From Rheum nobile (lineage: Eukaryota; Streptophyta; Magnoliopsida; Caryophyllales; Polygonaceae), in the NCBI GenBank assembly GCA_027886185.1, contig WOAB01000093.1, positions 434,001-498,000 of the forward strand: a DNA stretch of 64,000 nucleotides. Direction: 5' to 3'. This document shows, in pieces, positions 48,941 through 61,184 of this stretch. The notes under the pieces are model-generated. The model had not been told where the DNA came from and did no database searches. It saw only the letters and a program-made list of their open reading frames with translations. A program made the translations under genes and the position numbers. Position 1 is the first letter of the stretch; every line of letters starts with the position of its first letter.

Positions 48941-49854
48941 TCATATTAAAAAGCTTTAACATGAATATCCGTTTTGAAATTAAGATAAGATAAGTGTGGG
49001 TAGGCACATAATTAATGAACCCTCGGGCGAGAAGTACAACTTGGAAACTCGCCTGGACTTCGGTTAGAGTAAGTTCTCTTTCCAATCTGAATTCGCATTG
49101 TGCGGTGAGTTTGGTCGTGGACCCAAATGATCAAGTCGTTTTAAACACTTGTGTGAAATTATAACGTTCCCAAACATTTGTCATACTTTCCCGTCAGACT
49201 CAATCTTTTAGAGTCTTCTCTTCATACGTTTCCCATAAGGCTCATTTCCTTTTTAGTGCATGTCTAAACTTTAATCATTCCGTGAAAGTTCCGGATTATA
49301 TATCGTTTCTTCGGTTGTTATTCGAGGGACAATGATAGTAAACGGTTACGATCACTAGGACCATTCTGTTTTCACCCTTGCATAGTCTTTCATTAGATTA
49401 ACCAACCGGGTTTTATTTCTTGCATGGTTGGCTGGTGTCATCCGTCCTATACGACACATCAGTGGTTGGTCCCCGAAGTTCGAAGTAACCATTGAAGAAG
49501 AGACTTGCAGTTGGAGATTCAAGTATTAGTATTTTTAAAGGTGTCAATTATTATTTATTCTTACCACTAAGTCATGTAATAGGTTTATTCTTAAAGTCTT
49601 CCGCTGTGTAATTTATAAGTTTTCCGCTGAAATTTCACTCTGTTGTAAAAATACTTCTCTCGTTTGATGAGAGATCTTTTAATATAAATGGTTGAGTTTC
49701 ATTTAAAAATGTATTCAGCTGTTTAGTCTTTCGTTATTTAACATGTTTAATTAAGATTAATTGTTCCGATTAAAGCCTTGGGTGACATCGGACAGCAACG
49801 TCTAAGGTCACTGGCGTGTGGCACTACCGACGTAAGTCGGGGGTGTTACAATTA

Positions 49855-49866
49855 TGGTATCAGAGC
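49855..49866 (+). other. Element X primer-binding site, tRNA-Met type
   Basis: TGGTATCAGAGC, four bases after the LTR end, a perfect 12-base match to the usual initiator tRNA-Met primer site. Bases beyond it diverge. Confidence 0.9.
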
Positions 49867-52832
49867 AAAGGTTTTAAAATTCTTGGCCTATTGTTAGGTT
49901 TGAGAATTTTTGAAAATTCATTTCGAAACTATTTTCAACCTATTTTTTTTATTTGAAATAAATTCCGAGAGTTTTAATGTTAAACTTAAAAGTTTTATTT
50001 ACTCCTTGGAATTTAAAATAATGATTTAGCTATTTTGAACTTCAAAAGCTATTTATAATTGATTTATAAAATGTCGTATTATAAGCGATTAAATTAACTT
50101 TATGATTGTAACTTAAAAGTGTGATTTTGGTCTTGGTAAAAGTTTGTGATAATCATACCACTGGTTGAGAAACTAACTTTATAATAATTATTTTTATATA
50201 AAAGGGTTAGTAGTATAAAGTATGAAGTTGAAAGTATGAAATTTTATAATGAGTGGTTTTCAAACTTCTGCAAGATTCAAGTTGTTACTCATTCCTTAGA
50301 TCCATTATTAGGAATCTCTCTTTGTTCTTGGAGTAATGTCACAACGGTATGACATTAATTACTCCCTTCGTTGAGCGGATGAGCGTTATCTCATAAGCTG
50401 AGTTTTCCAAAATTTCTTAGGGTGTAGGAACAAATGTGTGTGGTTAATGCTCTATGAGATTTAAGAACTAAATCTCATACGTGTACCCTGAACATTTGCT
50501 CTGGTAAAAGTATGTAGGGATGGACTAAGGCGAAGTCCAGAATGCCTAGTTATGAGGTCATGCTGTAGGCATTGATGTGGATAGATTGTTGAGAAGGGAA
50601 TGAATGTATAAGAGGGATAGTTCATAGGGAACTCGTTTCCTCTATTACAACCTTGAGTAAAACTTTAGAGTCCAGAGTTATGGTTATGAGATTTATAAGT
50701 GGGTACGACCAGTGTAGGACCAATGGTTAAAACTTTTCGAAAAGCCGAGTGCACAAAGTCATATGTATTGTCTTGGAAGATTTATTTGAGGTTCATTATG
50801 AGGCTTTCTTAAGAGAAATGACATAAGGATTGGCGTAGAGTGATCAATGTCTGTTAAATGCGATTTGATGTCACGTTTTGGGGGAAAATCAAGTGATTGG
50901 TCACAATTGCGCTAATGGATTTATCACGGCATTATTTTGAGGAAACTAAGGGTTTTGAGTTGGAAGTGAGCTTTAGGGCCAAACTTATTTGGGCCAAGGA
51001 ACTGAATCAGTGAATTGTACCTTCAAGGGATATAGAGATATGATGTCTGGAGATTTCCAAGGTCTGATATGTGGATTGTTAGAGAGTGTGACGTCTATAA
51101 GGCCGATGATATAACACTTTCTGGAAATTAAGTTGTGAACGATTGTTTTGGGAGGAAGTTCATTTAAAATTGAAGGTTATGGAGTAAGGACTAGGTTATT
51201 CGGAGGATATCGATAGACAAAAGGATGTAGCATGGGAAATTGTCGTATGTGCGTAAGGAGTAAAGTAACGAATGTTACCCGTATATAGCCATTAAAGGAT
51301 TTAGGACGTGAAGTGGTTAATTGTGATGGCAAGGCATCGTTCATCAATATGGTATTTTTGAGTAAATAGAATTGAAGAACCTTAAAGGCTTAAGTTAGAA
51401 ATTGAATAATGGAATATGTTAGGGTAATCTTGGATAAATGGTAAATATCCGTAAAGCAAAAGGGTGCTCGATTTGGGATAATAAATCATATGAGGACAAC
51501 TGGTTACTTAAGGATTTTTGGATGAATAGCAAACTCGACCGGTAAGAGTTTGTTGCGGTTTGGAGGTCAATAATGTGGTATGAAGTAAGTATGTGGATGA
51601 TATCAAGTGGACTTGAGGAAAAGGTGACCTACGTCTATTAAGGTGATCATATGACGCATTGAGGTAAAACGAGAGTATAATCCTATGGAAAGGATTAGTA
51701 ATTCATGTTGAGGTAATCAGACATAGGTTGTGGTGTGAGTAATTGTGGGATCACAGGAGTGAAGATTTTGAGTTAAAGATATGGCACAAGGGTCAAATGT
51801 GAGTAAGGTAACCAATGTAATAAGTGAGTCGTGTATGTAAGGAGTAAGGTCTATATGACAAGAGAGGTACTAAGTTGAGGTATAGTGGAATTCTATGTAT
51901 GTACTTTGAGGATCTGATCATCGAAGGAAAGTTAGCAGAAAAATGTTGTATTCTTCTATTTGAGGACATCAAGGTCTTTTTGAGGAATAGGGCAACATAA
52001 CGATGTTATACTAGAGATTATAACGGATACTCTGAGCGAGACAATGGTAATCTTGTGAATGATCACATCTGTTCTAGCAAGAGTAAGGAATGTAGGCAGT
52101 ATGTTGTAAGTGGAATCATGATCGAGTAAATAGTTCGATTTTTGGTGGTACAGGTTTCAGAAACCAAATTTATTCAAGGATATCGACTTAAGAAAGATAA
52201 GGTACATACTTTAGGAGAAGTTTAGAGAAAGGTGAAAGAGAAATATGTATAATCTCATGCTTAAGGTATAGCGAGACTAGTGCGATGATTTTAGGAGACA
52301 ATTATCCTAAGATAATTATGACTTTGAGGATGGTCACGAGTTAGTACAAGAATAGTACGTGGAAGTAGGGTATGCGAGATAGTGGTATGGTTGAGGAAAC
52401 ATATCGTTTTCCAGGAGCAAGTACTTGATGCAATGATTAAGGAAGTTAAGATCAGGTAGTGAGATTATGGTGAAACAGGTCCCATTAGTTAGCAATGCTA
52501 GTTTCGGGGTCGAAACTATTTTAAGGGGGTAGTAATATAATAATCCTCATTTTATCATGGAAGGGTCAGGTGATAGAAGGTATGTCTGGTGAAAGCAAGT
52601 TATAGAATTCTCTTAGGTAGTGAATAGTCTAAATTACGGTTAACCTGACGTTAACTGTAATTCGAACCAACTTATGAATTTTAACTTAGAAATGCCTGAA
52701 CCAATTTACAAAGTGTTATATGGGTTAGGTATGGTTAAACTTATACAGTTTGGTTAGCTTAGTATAAGGTAGCATTTCCGAGTTGTTACCAGCCAAGTTT
52801 CGGGGTCAAAACTTTTCTTTAGGGGGTAATGA
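49867..52832 (+). other. Element X interior: long ORF-free, C-poor sequence
   Basis: About 3 kb with no ORF of 60 codons on either strand. In two sample lines (51781-51900) I count 35 G and 10 C. It aligns in patches with the Y interior. A copy of the polypurine tract and LTR junction occurs early at 52501-52552 (TTTCGGGGTCGAAACTATTT, AAGGGGGTAGTAATATAATA) and again at the real junction (52797-52847). Confidence 0.8.
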
Positions 52833-54359
52833 TGTAATACCCCTCATTTTTGTAGTAAGGGTAATTGGGTAATTTCCCAAACCCTCGTCAATTATTCGGG
52901 ACTCGTTAGGCGAAGTTCGGATTTTCTGTATCATGTATGATCTCTGTATTATTCCCTGAGCCTTGGAATATACATTCGATGTATTTTGGAAGCTTAGAAT
53001 ATTTGTTTGGGTACAAATATTTATTTTCCGGGGTTGAAACCCGTGTCAAATCCTTTCCTGAGCAAACGGATGCGAAAAGGACATTTCCGCGACCGCGGCA
53101 GAACTTCCGCGACCGCGGAAAAATAGTGCTCAGCAGCACTGGGAAAGGGAATTTTCCGCGACCGCGGAAAAGTGCAGGACTCCTCGAATTGGAATCACTC
53201 CATTTGGACATCTGAGTAGAGAGAACGAACCAATTGAATTCAGCACAATGTCCTTCTACTCTTCAATGCACTTCAAACCTCTGTAAATTCCATGATTTCT
53301 TCACTTCTCGTCTTCTCTTCCGGATTACAGAATTACCATCAAATCATATCCAAACATCATCTAAATCATGCTAATAACCACTAGATGTGCTATACAATAT
53401 ATCGCATATCATCACTCGATATCGTAAACTTTCGTAGTTACTCGAGATCATATTAAAAAGCTTTAACATGAATATCCATTTTGAAATTAAGATAAGATAA
53501 GTGTGGGTAGACACATAATTAATGAACCCTCAGGCGAGAAGTACAACTTGGAAACTCGCCTGGTCTTCGGTTAGAGTAAGTTCTCTTTCCAATCTGAATT
53601 CGCATTGTGTGGTGAGGTTGGTCGTGGACCCAAATGATCAAGTCGTTTTTAAACGCTTGTGTGAAATTATAACGTTCCCAAACATTTGTCATACTTTCCC
53701 GTAAGACTCAATCTTTTGGAGTCTTCTCTTCATACGTTTCCCATAAGGCTCATTTCCTTTTTAGTGCATGTCTAAACTTTAATCATTCCGTGAAAGTTTC
53801 GGGTTATATATCGTTTCTTCAGTTGTTATTCGAGGGACAATGATAGTAAACGGTTACGATCACTAGGACCATTCTGTTTTCACCCTTACATAGTCTTTCA
53901 TTAGACTAACCAACCGGGTTTTATTCCTTGCATGGTTGGCTGGTGTCATCCGTCCTATACGGCACATCAGTGGTTGGTCCCCGAAGTCCGAAGTAACCAT
54001 TGAAGAAGAGACTTGCAGTTGGAGATTCAAGTATTAGTATTTTTAAAGGTTGTCAATTATTATTTATTCTTACCACTAAGTCATGTAATAGGTTTATTCT
54101 TAAAGTCTTCCGCTGTGTAATTTATAAGTTTTCCGTTGAAATTTCACTCTATTGTAAAAATACTTCTCTCGTTTGATGAGAGATCTTTTAATATAAATGG
54201 TTGAGTTTCATTTAAAAATGTATTCCGCTGTTTAATCTTTCGTTATTTAACATGTTTAATTAAGATTAATTGTTCCGATTAAAGCCTTGGGTGACATCGG
54301 ACAACAACGTCTGAGGTCACTGATGTGTGGCACTACCGACGTAAGTCGGGGGTGTTACA
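52833..54359 (+). repeat. Element X 3' LTR, chimeric
   Basis: 1527 bp. It matches the 5' LTR up to GAAAAGTGCA (53176) and again from TCACTCGATAT (about 53412). Between these lies a 235-bp block. Its first 135 bp match the Athila-like element B LTR (18990-19120) and its remainder resembles the end of such an LTR. The corresponding 905 bp of the 5' LTR (48000-48904) are missing. Confidence 0.9.
53177..53411. mobile_element. Athila-like LTR fragment within the X 3' LTR
   Basis: ACTCCTCGAATTGGAATCAC and the following 115 bases match element B's LTR with a few substitutions. The end (CTAATAACCACTAGATGTGC, then ATATCATCA) parallels the terminal part of A/B-type LTRs (CTAGATATGCACTATAAAAT, GATCA). 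It has no flanking target duplication, so it was not a simple insertion. Confidence 0.8.
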
Positions 54360-54364
54360 ACTTC

Positions 54365-54896
54365 CTCCGGCGACCACTAAAACTCCAGCGATGAGCAACA
54401 ACTCCGACGACAACGAGTATAAACGAGAGGAGGAAGAGAGCTTGAGGATGAAGAGAATGGCCAATCCGAGCTCCTTTTATAGGCTCAAGGACGAGTGAGT
54501 TCACCCCAACGTCGACAACCCAAACGATTCACATCCCCTCCACCGACAAGCGTTGAAGAACTCGGGGAAATCCGAATCGGCAAAGTTCGGAAAGAAGGAA
54601 GAAGACGACGAAGTGCAGGGCCGCGATCGCGGTTTTATAACCGCGGTCGCGGGCATTACCGCGGTCGCGGTAACGTCGCGCCCGTTGGGCTTGGGCCTTG
54701 CTCGATTCCGGCCTTGATCGTGTCCTTGCTAAATACACTCCTTAAATATTTTAAGACCCAAAAACTTAATAAACGTATATTATTACGTTCAAATGGTTCT
54801 TACTGAGTTTACAGAAAATGCCTAATTTGTTTTGTTTACAAAACGAAAGTTTGAAAATTACCCAAATATTCCTACTCAAAATTGAGGGTTATTACA
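54365..54896 (-). repeat. Element Y 3' LTR, second part
   Basis: Continues the LTR after element X (duplication acttc at 54360-54364) and matches 60662-61184, with additional CCGCGGTCGCGG modules at 54631-54670. It ends GGGTTATTACA. The adjacent interior shows the purine tract AAGGGGTAGTAA on the minus strand. Confidence 0.92.
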
Positions 54897-56865
54897 TTAC
54901 TACCCCTTAAAAATAGTTTCGACCCCGAAACTAACACTTCGACTCTGAAACCAACACTACCAAGTTAGAGGGATCGATTTCTACATTAACCTCTCCACTT
55001 GAGTTTAGTATCCTCAATTATTCCGTACTCAAATTTAATCCTTAAGAAAGTCGATCGGTTTCCTCAACCATGACATCCCTCATATATCTCGTTTCCATAT
55101 ATCATCTCATGTGCCAACTCTTAATATACTCACAAGGTCATGATTACCTTAAATCATAGTCTCCAAAAATCATCACACGATCTTAATACACCTTTAAACT
55201 TGAGAACACACCCTTTTCTTTCTACTTTTCTCCTTATAAGCGACTCTCAAAATTCATACCTTTTCTTCCTTAAGTTGATATCCTTAAAAAAAAATTGCCT
55301 TCGTAACCTATATTACCAAAGTCGAACTATTTCTTTGATCATGATTCCACCTACTACATACTGCCTTCGTTCATTACCTTCGTTAGAATCGATATAATCA
55401 TCCACAAGATTATGATTACCTTAATCAGAGTATCCATTATAGTCTCTAATATAATCTCGCTATTATGCCCTACTCATCATAAAGATCTTGATATCCTCGA
55501 GCAGAAGAATACAATATTTCCCTACCAACTTTCTTTCGATGATCAGATCCTCAAAGTACATACATAAAACTCACTTATATCCCAAACTTAGTACCCCTAA
55601 TTGTTATATCGGCTTACTCCTTACATGTGCACCTCATATTTCATTATTTACCTTAATTAAATTTGGCCCTTATGCCATCTTCTTAACCCAAAAATCTTTC
55701 CATTACTTAGGCTCTAACATAAGACCTTCAGAATCCTTAAATTTTCTTCAATTAATCACACAACATTTTATTCATGTTTTCCTCAAACATGATTTTATTA
55801 ATCCGTCTAACACGATTATAATCAATCACCTTATTTATCCAACTCGATCATAAGATCACCTTAATAGACATAGATCACTTTTTCACCAAGTCCATTTGAT
55901 AAAATCCACACACTTACGTTATCCCATCCTATTAATCCACCCAAGTTAACACCCATAAATCCTTAAACACTTAATCGTCCTCAAACAATTTATTATCCAA
56001 AATCAAACAACCATTTGCTTTAACGAAACTTAATATTTACCCAAGACATAATCGTCTTAATACTCCTCATATCATTATATCATTTCCTTCAGAAAGCCTC
56101 ATAACGAAACCTCAGGTAGGTCTTCCGAAATAATACTTATGATTTCTCACACTTAGTTTCTCCAAAAACTTTAACCACTGGTCCCACAATGGGCACACTC
56201 ACTTATAACCCCATACCCATAACTCTTGGGTCTAAAGTTTATTCAAGATCGTATTTGAGTACGATCATCTTAGAGAAACGAACTCCTTATAAAATATCTC
56301 TCTTATACATTTATTCACTTGAATATATAATCTATACCACTCACCCCATCTAATGCTCAGAGTATGCATATGAGGAATAACCTCAAACTCCATAAAGCAT
56401 TACTACACACACCAAATCCTTATAGCAAGGAATCCTTACACATCAACCTCTCGAGACAATGCTCATAAATTCGAGCAAAAGGGAACAAATAATGTCAATG
56501 CCCAACTTGACCTTATTTCAAGAAAATAGAGGGGTTCTTATGAATAGTTTCGACCTCAAAACTAGCGCTAATAAGGTAGGGAATAACCACATATGTCCCC
56601 ACCCAACACTGTCCTTTATGAGTCCAAACAGTTTTTATCAACTCGTGACATGTACTAATTTTGGCACTCAAGGATTCTCGTATGAACGAATAACTTGCAA
56701 TAGTAACGAATTTAGTAATTTCCGAAACAAGGAAACACTTCTTTATTATTCGAAACATTACATAAAACAATTGACAAAATGTCGAACAGACAGATTACTA
56801 AACTATGGAGACTATCAACACAAGTCATCGCTCCTTATTCTTAAAAAGGCTCAACAAAATTACAA
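54897..56865 (-). other. Element Y ORF-poor interior
   Basis: About 2 kb in the place of pol. Short plus-strand ORFs here have no homology and arise because the plus strand is G-poor. Parts align with the X interior (for example the sense segment around TATGAGGCTTTCT near 56098 and near 50800). It is strongly C-depleted on the element's sense strand. Confidence 0.7.
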
Positions 56866-58230
56866 CTACTCGTACAGGGTTTCCTTCCCATTGGGGTGAC
56901 GTATCATAAAGAGTCGTTGCCCTTGACCCGAAGATTCCATAGGCGCCTTGCCTTTATTACGAGCAACAGATTGCTCAGGAGCGGATACCTCCGGCTTTGG
57001 GTCCTGCCTACTGCCAACATTTGAGGCCTGATATGATTGTATTGGCCCTTGATCCTTCTGCCTATAGTATGTCTGCATGTGGCCTTCCTTCCCACAACTA
57101 TAACATACCCGCTTCTCCTTTTGGCAACTAAAACTTTTATGCCCTAGTGCACCACAGTTGTGGCATCGGATCACACCGCTACTCCAACTTGAGCCTTTGG
57201 TGAATTCAGAATGAGTTGTCTCGGTCTTAGCATGACTAGACTTCTCAAACTTGGTAGGCGATGATGGCCGCTTGGAGGTATTAGCCTTCCGGTCTTGTTG
57301 CCCACCTTTCACCCTATTCTATTCCTCCCGCTTTCAGGCGGATTCCTCCAGTGTGACCTCTATTATGTAGGCCGCATCAACATATTGCTCCAAAGTAGAG
57401 CAACCGTGACGCACCATTAGAGGTTTGATTTCTGGATTCATCCATCCATGGAAGTACCAGATCTTTTGTTCTTCGGTATGCACTTCAGAACCAGCGTAAT
57501 GCAGCAAGTGATTAAACTTTGCCGCCAACTCAGGCACTTTTAGACCTTCAGTCTCTGGGTAGAGGAACTCCTTCAGCTTCTCTTCCCTCATAGCACGAGA
57601 GAAGAAGCGATCAGTGAGCTTGGCCTTGAACATTGCCCAACTCAGATTTGGGTGGTCGTCCAAACCAGTTCCCTCCCACCACTCACTTGCTCCATCTTTC
57701 AGATGTAACGAAACAATGTGCACCTGCTCAGCCTCGGTGTAGACCACATTCCGAAATAGTCGCTCTATATGGGAAAACCAATAGGCAACCTTGACTGATT
57801 CCCCGGTCCCATCATAGCTATCTGGGCGCATCGAATTGACCGTCTTCAATGCCCGGTTGTAATTCCCGTCATTTCTCCAGGGAGCCACCGGATGTGCAGG
57901 ACGTTCACGTCCCTCTACATTGGTTGCAACTTGAGGGTTAGGAGCCGTTTGAGCTTGCGGTATCCCTTGGACCGTTAGTACTTCGACCACCTGCCTTACT
58001 ATTTTCCCAATGACCGTTGCATCCAACACGATCGGGGCATGATATGGAACTTCCCTCGCAGCTTGAGGGTCCACTTGTCCCTGATGAACATCTTGCCGTA
58101 GGGTCAGGTCAATATTACGCGAGTCAGATCTCGCGTCATCCCCTTGCTGAGTAGCACTCCTCAGCTTAATTCGGGAACTGTTGTTAGGACCGTCATTCAC
58201 TGCTTGGTAGGTGGATCGGGTGTTCACCAT
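56866..58230 (-). pseudogene. Element Y gag with two zinc knuckles
   Basis: The minus-strand frame from MVNTRSTYQ (58230) is open to 57334. It then continues in the same frame to 56866 after two close stops (57334-57336 and about 57319). Residues about 130-230 form a retrotransposon gag (capsid) domain with YWFSHIERLFRNV, LKDGASEWWEGT and FFSRAMREEKLKEFL. A basic linker leads to two CCHC knuckles, CHNCGALGHKSFSC and CYSCGKEGHMQTYY; in the second the last Cys is Tyr. The role is packaging of element RNA in virus-like particles (family knowledge). Only two stops in over 450 codons suggests gag was maintained until recently. Confidence 0.85.
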
Positions 58231-58890
58231 CTATTGATGAGCCATAACGTCAGTTTAGAACTTTTTCATCTTGTACATGATACTTAATCAATTACGTTAT
58301 GATACGAATTATAAGGGTCCAAACTAATAATTTTATATCAGTCTGACTAACCCTTCACCATTAACCGTAAAACGATCTTCTTCCCTTTACTTGAGAATGG
58401 ATCCATTTGGAGAAGTGTCAACCTTTAAATGGCATTAAACCTAGGAAGAGACAATATCCCTAATAATGGATCTAAGTAATAAGTAACAACTCGAAGCTTG
58501 CAGAAGTTTGAAAAACCGCTTATTATTAAACCTTATACTTTCAAACTTTATACTTTTAAATATTATATATTTAATTTAATAAAATTAATGACATTGTTAT
58601 CACTTAAAACCCTTACCAAGACCAAAAATCACACTTTTTAAAGTTATAACCATAAACTTAAATTTGATCGTTTATAACACACCATTTATAAAACAACTAT
58701 AAATAACTATTAGAGTTCTAATAGTTAAACCATTATTTTAAATTAAATTCTAAGAAATCATAAAACTTTAAATTTAATGCTGACATTAAAACTCTCGAAA
58801 TTCCAAGAATAAAATAGTTTGAAAATAGTTTCGAAAAATAATTTCGAAAATTCTCAAACCTAACAATAGGCCAAGAATTTTAAAACCATT
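58231..58890 (-). other. Element Y leader between primer site and gag
   Basis: AT-rich, no ORF. In sense orientation it matches the start of the X interior (TTCTTGGCCTATTGTTAGGT, and CAAACTTCTGCAAG). Confidence 0.7.
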
Positions 58891-58902
58891 TCTCTGATAT
58901 CA
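58891..58902 (-). other. Element Y primer-binding site, tRNA-Met type, degenerate
   Basis: The minus strand reads TGATATCAGAGA four bases inside the LTR, against the canonical TGGTATCAGAGC found intact in element X. Two of twelve bases differ. Confidence 0.75.
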
Positions 58903-58906
58903 TAAT

Positions 58907-61184
58907 TGTAACACCCCCGACTTATGTCGGTAGTGCCACACGCTAGTGACTTCAGACGTTAATGTCCAAAGTCACCCCAGGCTTTAATCGGAACAATTAA
59001 GCTTAAATAAACACATAAATATTAAATAACGAAAGAATAACTAGCGGAAGACATTTTAAATGAATAAGACTCAACCTTTTATTAAGATTCCTCTCGTCAA
59101 ATGAGAAGGACGGTTTTACAACAGAGTATAGTGACATCGGAAGACTTTTAAATTACATCGGAAGACTCTTTTAAAATAGTCCTAATTACATGACTACGTA
59201 TTACATCTATTTCAAATTAGATAGACACGCCTTGAAAATATTACTTCTTAAAACGCAAACTTCAACTGCAAGCCTTCTCTTCGATTGGTTACTTCAAATC
59301 GTCGGGGACCAACCACTGATGTGCCGTCTAGGACGGATGACACCAGCCAACCATGCAAGGAATAGAAACCGGTTGATTAGTCTAATGAAAGACTATGCAA
59401 GGGTAAAAATAGAATGGTTCTAGTGATCGTAACCGTTTACTATCATTGTCCCTCGAATAATAACCGAAGGAACGATACATAACCCGGAACTTTCACAGAA
59501 TGATAGAAGAAGATATGCATTAAAAAGAAGACTCCAAAGGAATTGAGTCTTATAGGTAACGTATGAAAATTGTTTGGGAACGTTAAGTTTTCACACAAGT
59601 TTAAAACACGACCTTGATTATTTGGGTCCACGACCAACCTCATCACACAATGCGAATCCAGATTGGAGAGAAGACTTACTCTAACAAGAGTCCAGGAGGT
59701 TTCCATGTTGTACTCCTCGCCCGAGGGTATATTAATTATGTACAAAACGGCACTTATCTTATTTAATTTCAAAAACGCACATTTATGTTGAAGCTTTTAA
59801 TCCACAGCAATCTCGCAATGAGATATATAACATGGGACGAATCCCAAATTTTGGCACTAGCTGAGTGCACCACCACCTATATTCGGATAGGGGTAGGTTA
59901 TGACCAGAAAGTGTTAGGGCCTTTATCTTCCTAACACCAAGTTATAAAGAAACGACTAGACCTCGTAAGGTACATAGCGTTCCTACGAATACTCGTGCTA
60001 AACTAGCATGTAAGTTCACATATAAATCCACACCAAAAATCTTTCACAGTAATATCATATAGATATATATAATAGCGTTGTTTCTAGCAATATATACAAC
60101 CTATTATAATTTCACATTTTAACACATGGTTTTATCAAATCTGTTCCCAAACTTAAAACAACGATTTTATTCCATCTTAATTAACAATCAATTAATTGAT
60201 AATCAAGGGGAAGCATGGAATAATGAGCAAGAGCGAACCGCCACTTGCCTTAAACTAGACGAATCGAAGAGATCGGGTTCGAGATTTGGAACTTGAATCT
60301 GAGTACGGATTTCTACGACGACGACGAGTCATAAAACGGAACCCTAAGTTAGATACAATATGAAACGAAGATACGAAATGAAATGAAGGGAAAAAGGCAT
60401 GAGCCGCGGTCGCGGCTAGCATGGCCGTGATCGCGCTTTGCTGGGCAAAGCCGCGGTCGCGGTTAGCATGACCACGGTCGCGGTTTTCTGGGCCAAGCCC
60501 GCGGTCACGGTAGATGGAACCGCGGTCGCGGGTCTCCATCCCGACGCGAGGCTGGGGCGGCTTCGAAGCCTTACCGATGACGACGACGAGGCTTGCACTC
60601 CACTTTTGAACCATCGCGTACCACCACCACTCTAGGCTACACGAGGCTGCCAACGACTTCCTCTGGCGACCACTAAAACTCCGGCGACGAGCAACAACTC
60701 CGGCGATAATGAGTATAAACGAGAGGAGGAAGAGAGATTGAGGATGAAGAGAATGAACCATCCGAGCTCCTTTTATAGTCTCAGGGACGGGGGAGTTCAC
60801 CCCAGCGCCGACAACCCAAACGATTCACATCCCCTCCATCGGCAAGCGTTGAAGAACGTGGGGAAATCCGAACCGGTGAAGTTCGGAAAGAAGGAAGAAG
60901 ACGACGAAGTGCAGGGCCGCGATCGTGGTTTGGCTTCCAGCCAAAACCGCGGTCGCGGTAATGCCGCGCCCGTTAGGCTTGGGCCTTGCTTGATTACGGC
61001 CTTGATCGCGTCCTTGCTAAATACACTCCTTAAATATTTTAAGACCCAAAAACTTAATAAACGTATATTATTACGTTCAAATGGTTCTTACTGAGTTTAC
61101 AGAAAATGCCTAATTCGTTTTGTTTACAAAACAAAAGTTTGAAAATTACCCAAATATCCCTACTCAAAATTGAGGGTTATTACA
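58907..61184 (-). repeat. Element Y 5' LTR
   Basis: 2278 bp. It has clustered CCGCGGTCGCGG-type modules at 60403-60535 and 60917-60962, and a non-coding remainder shared with the X LTR (for example TATATTGCTAGAAACAACGC in sense orientation). ORFs translating to Asn-Arg-Asp-Arg-Gly repeats are module artefacts. Confidence 0.92.

Noticed and set aside
55140..55853. Plus-strand ORFs of 85 and 121 aa
   Set aside because: They are antisense to the element Y interior. Composition bias (G-poor plus strand) removes stop codons; there is no domain.
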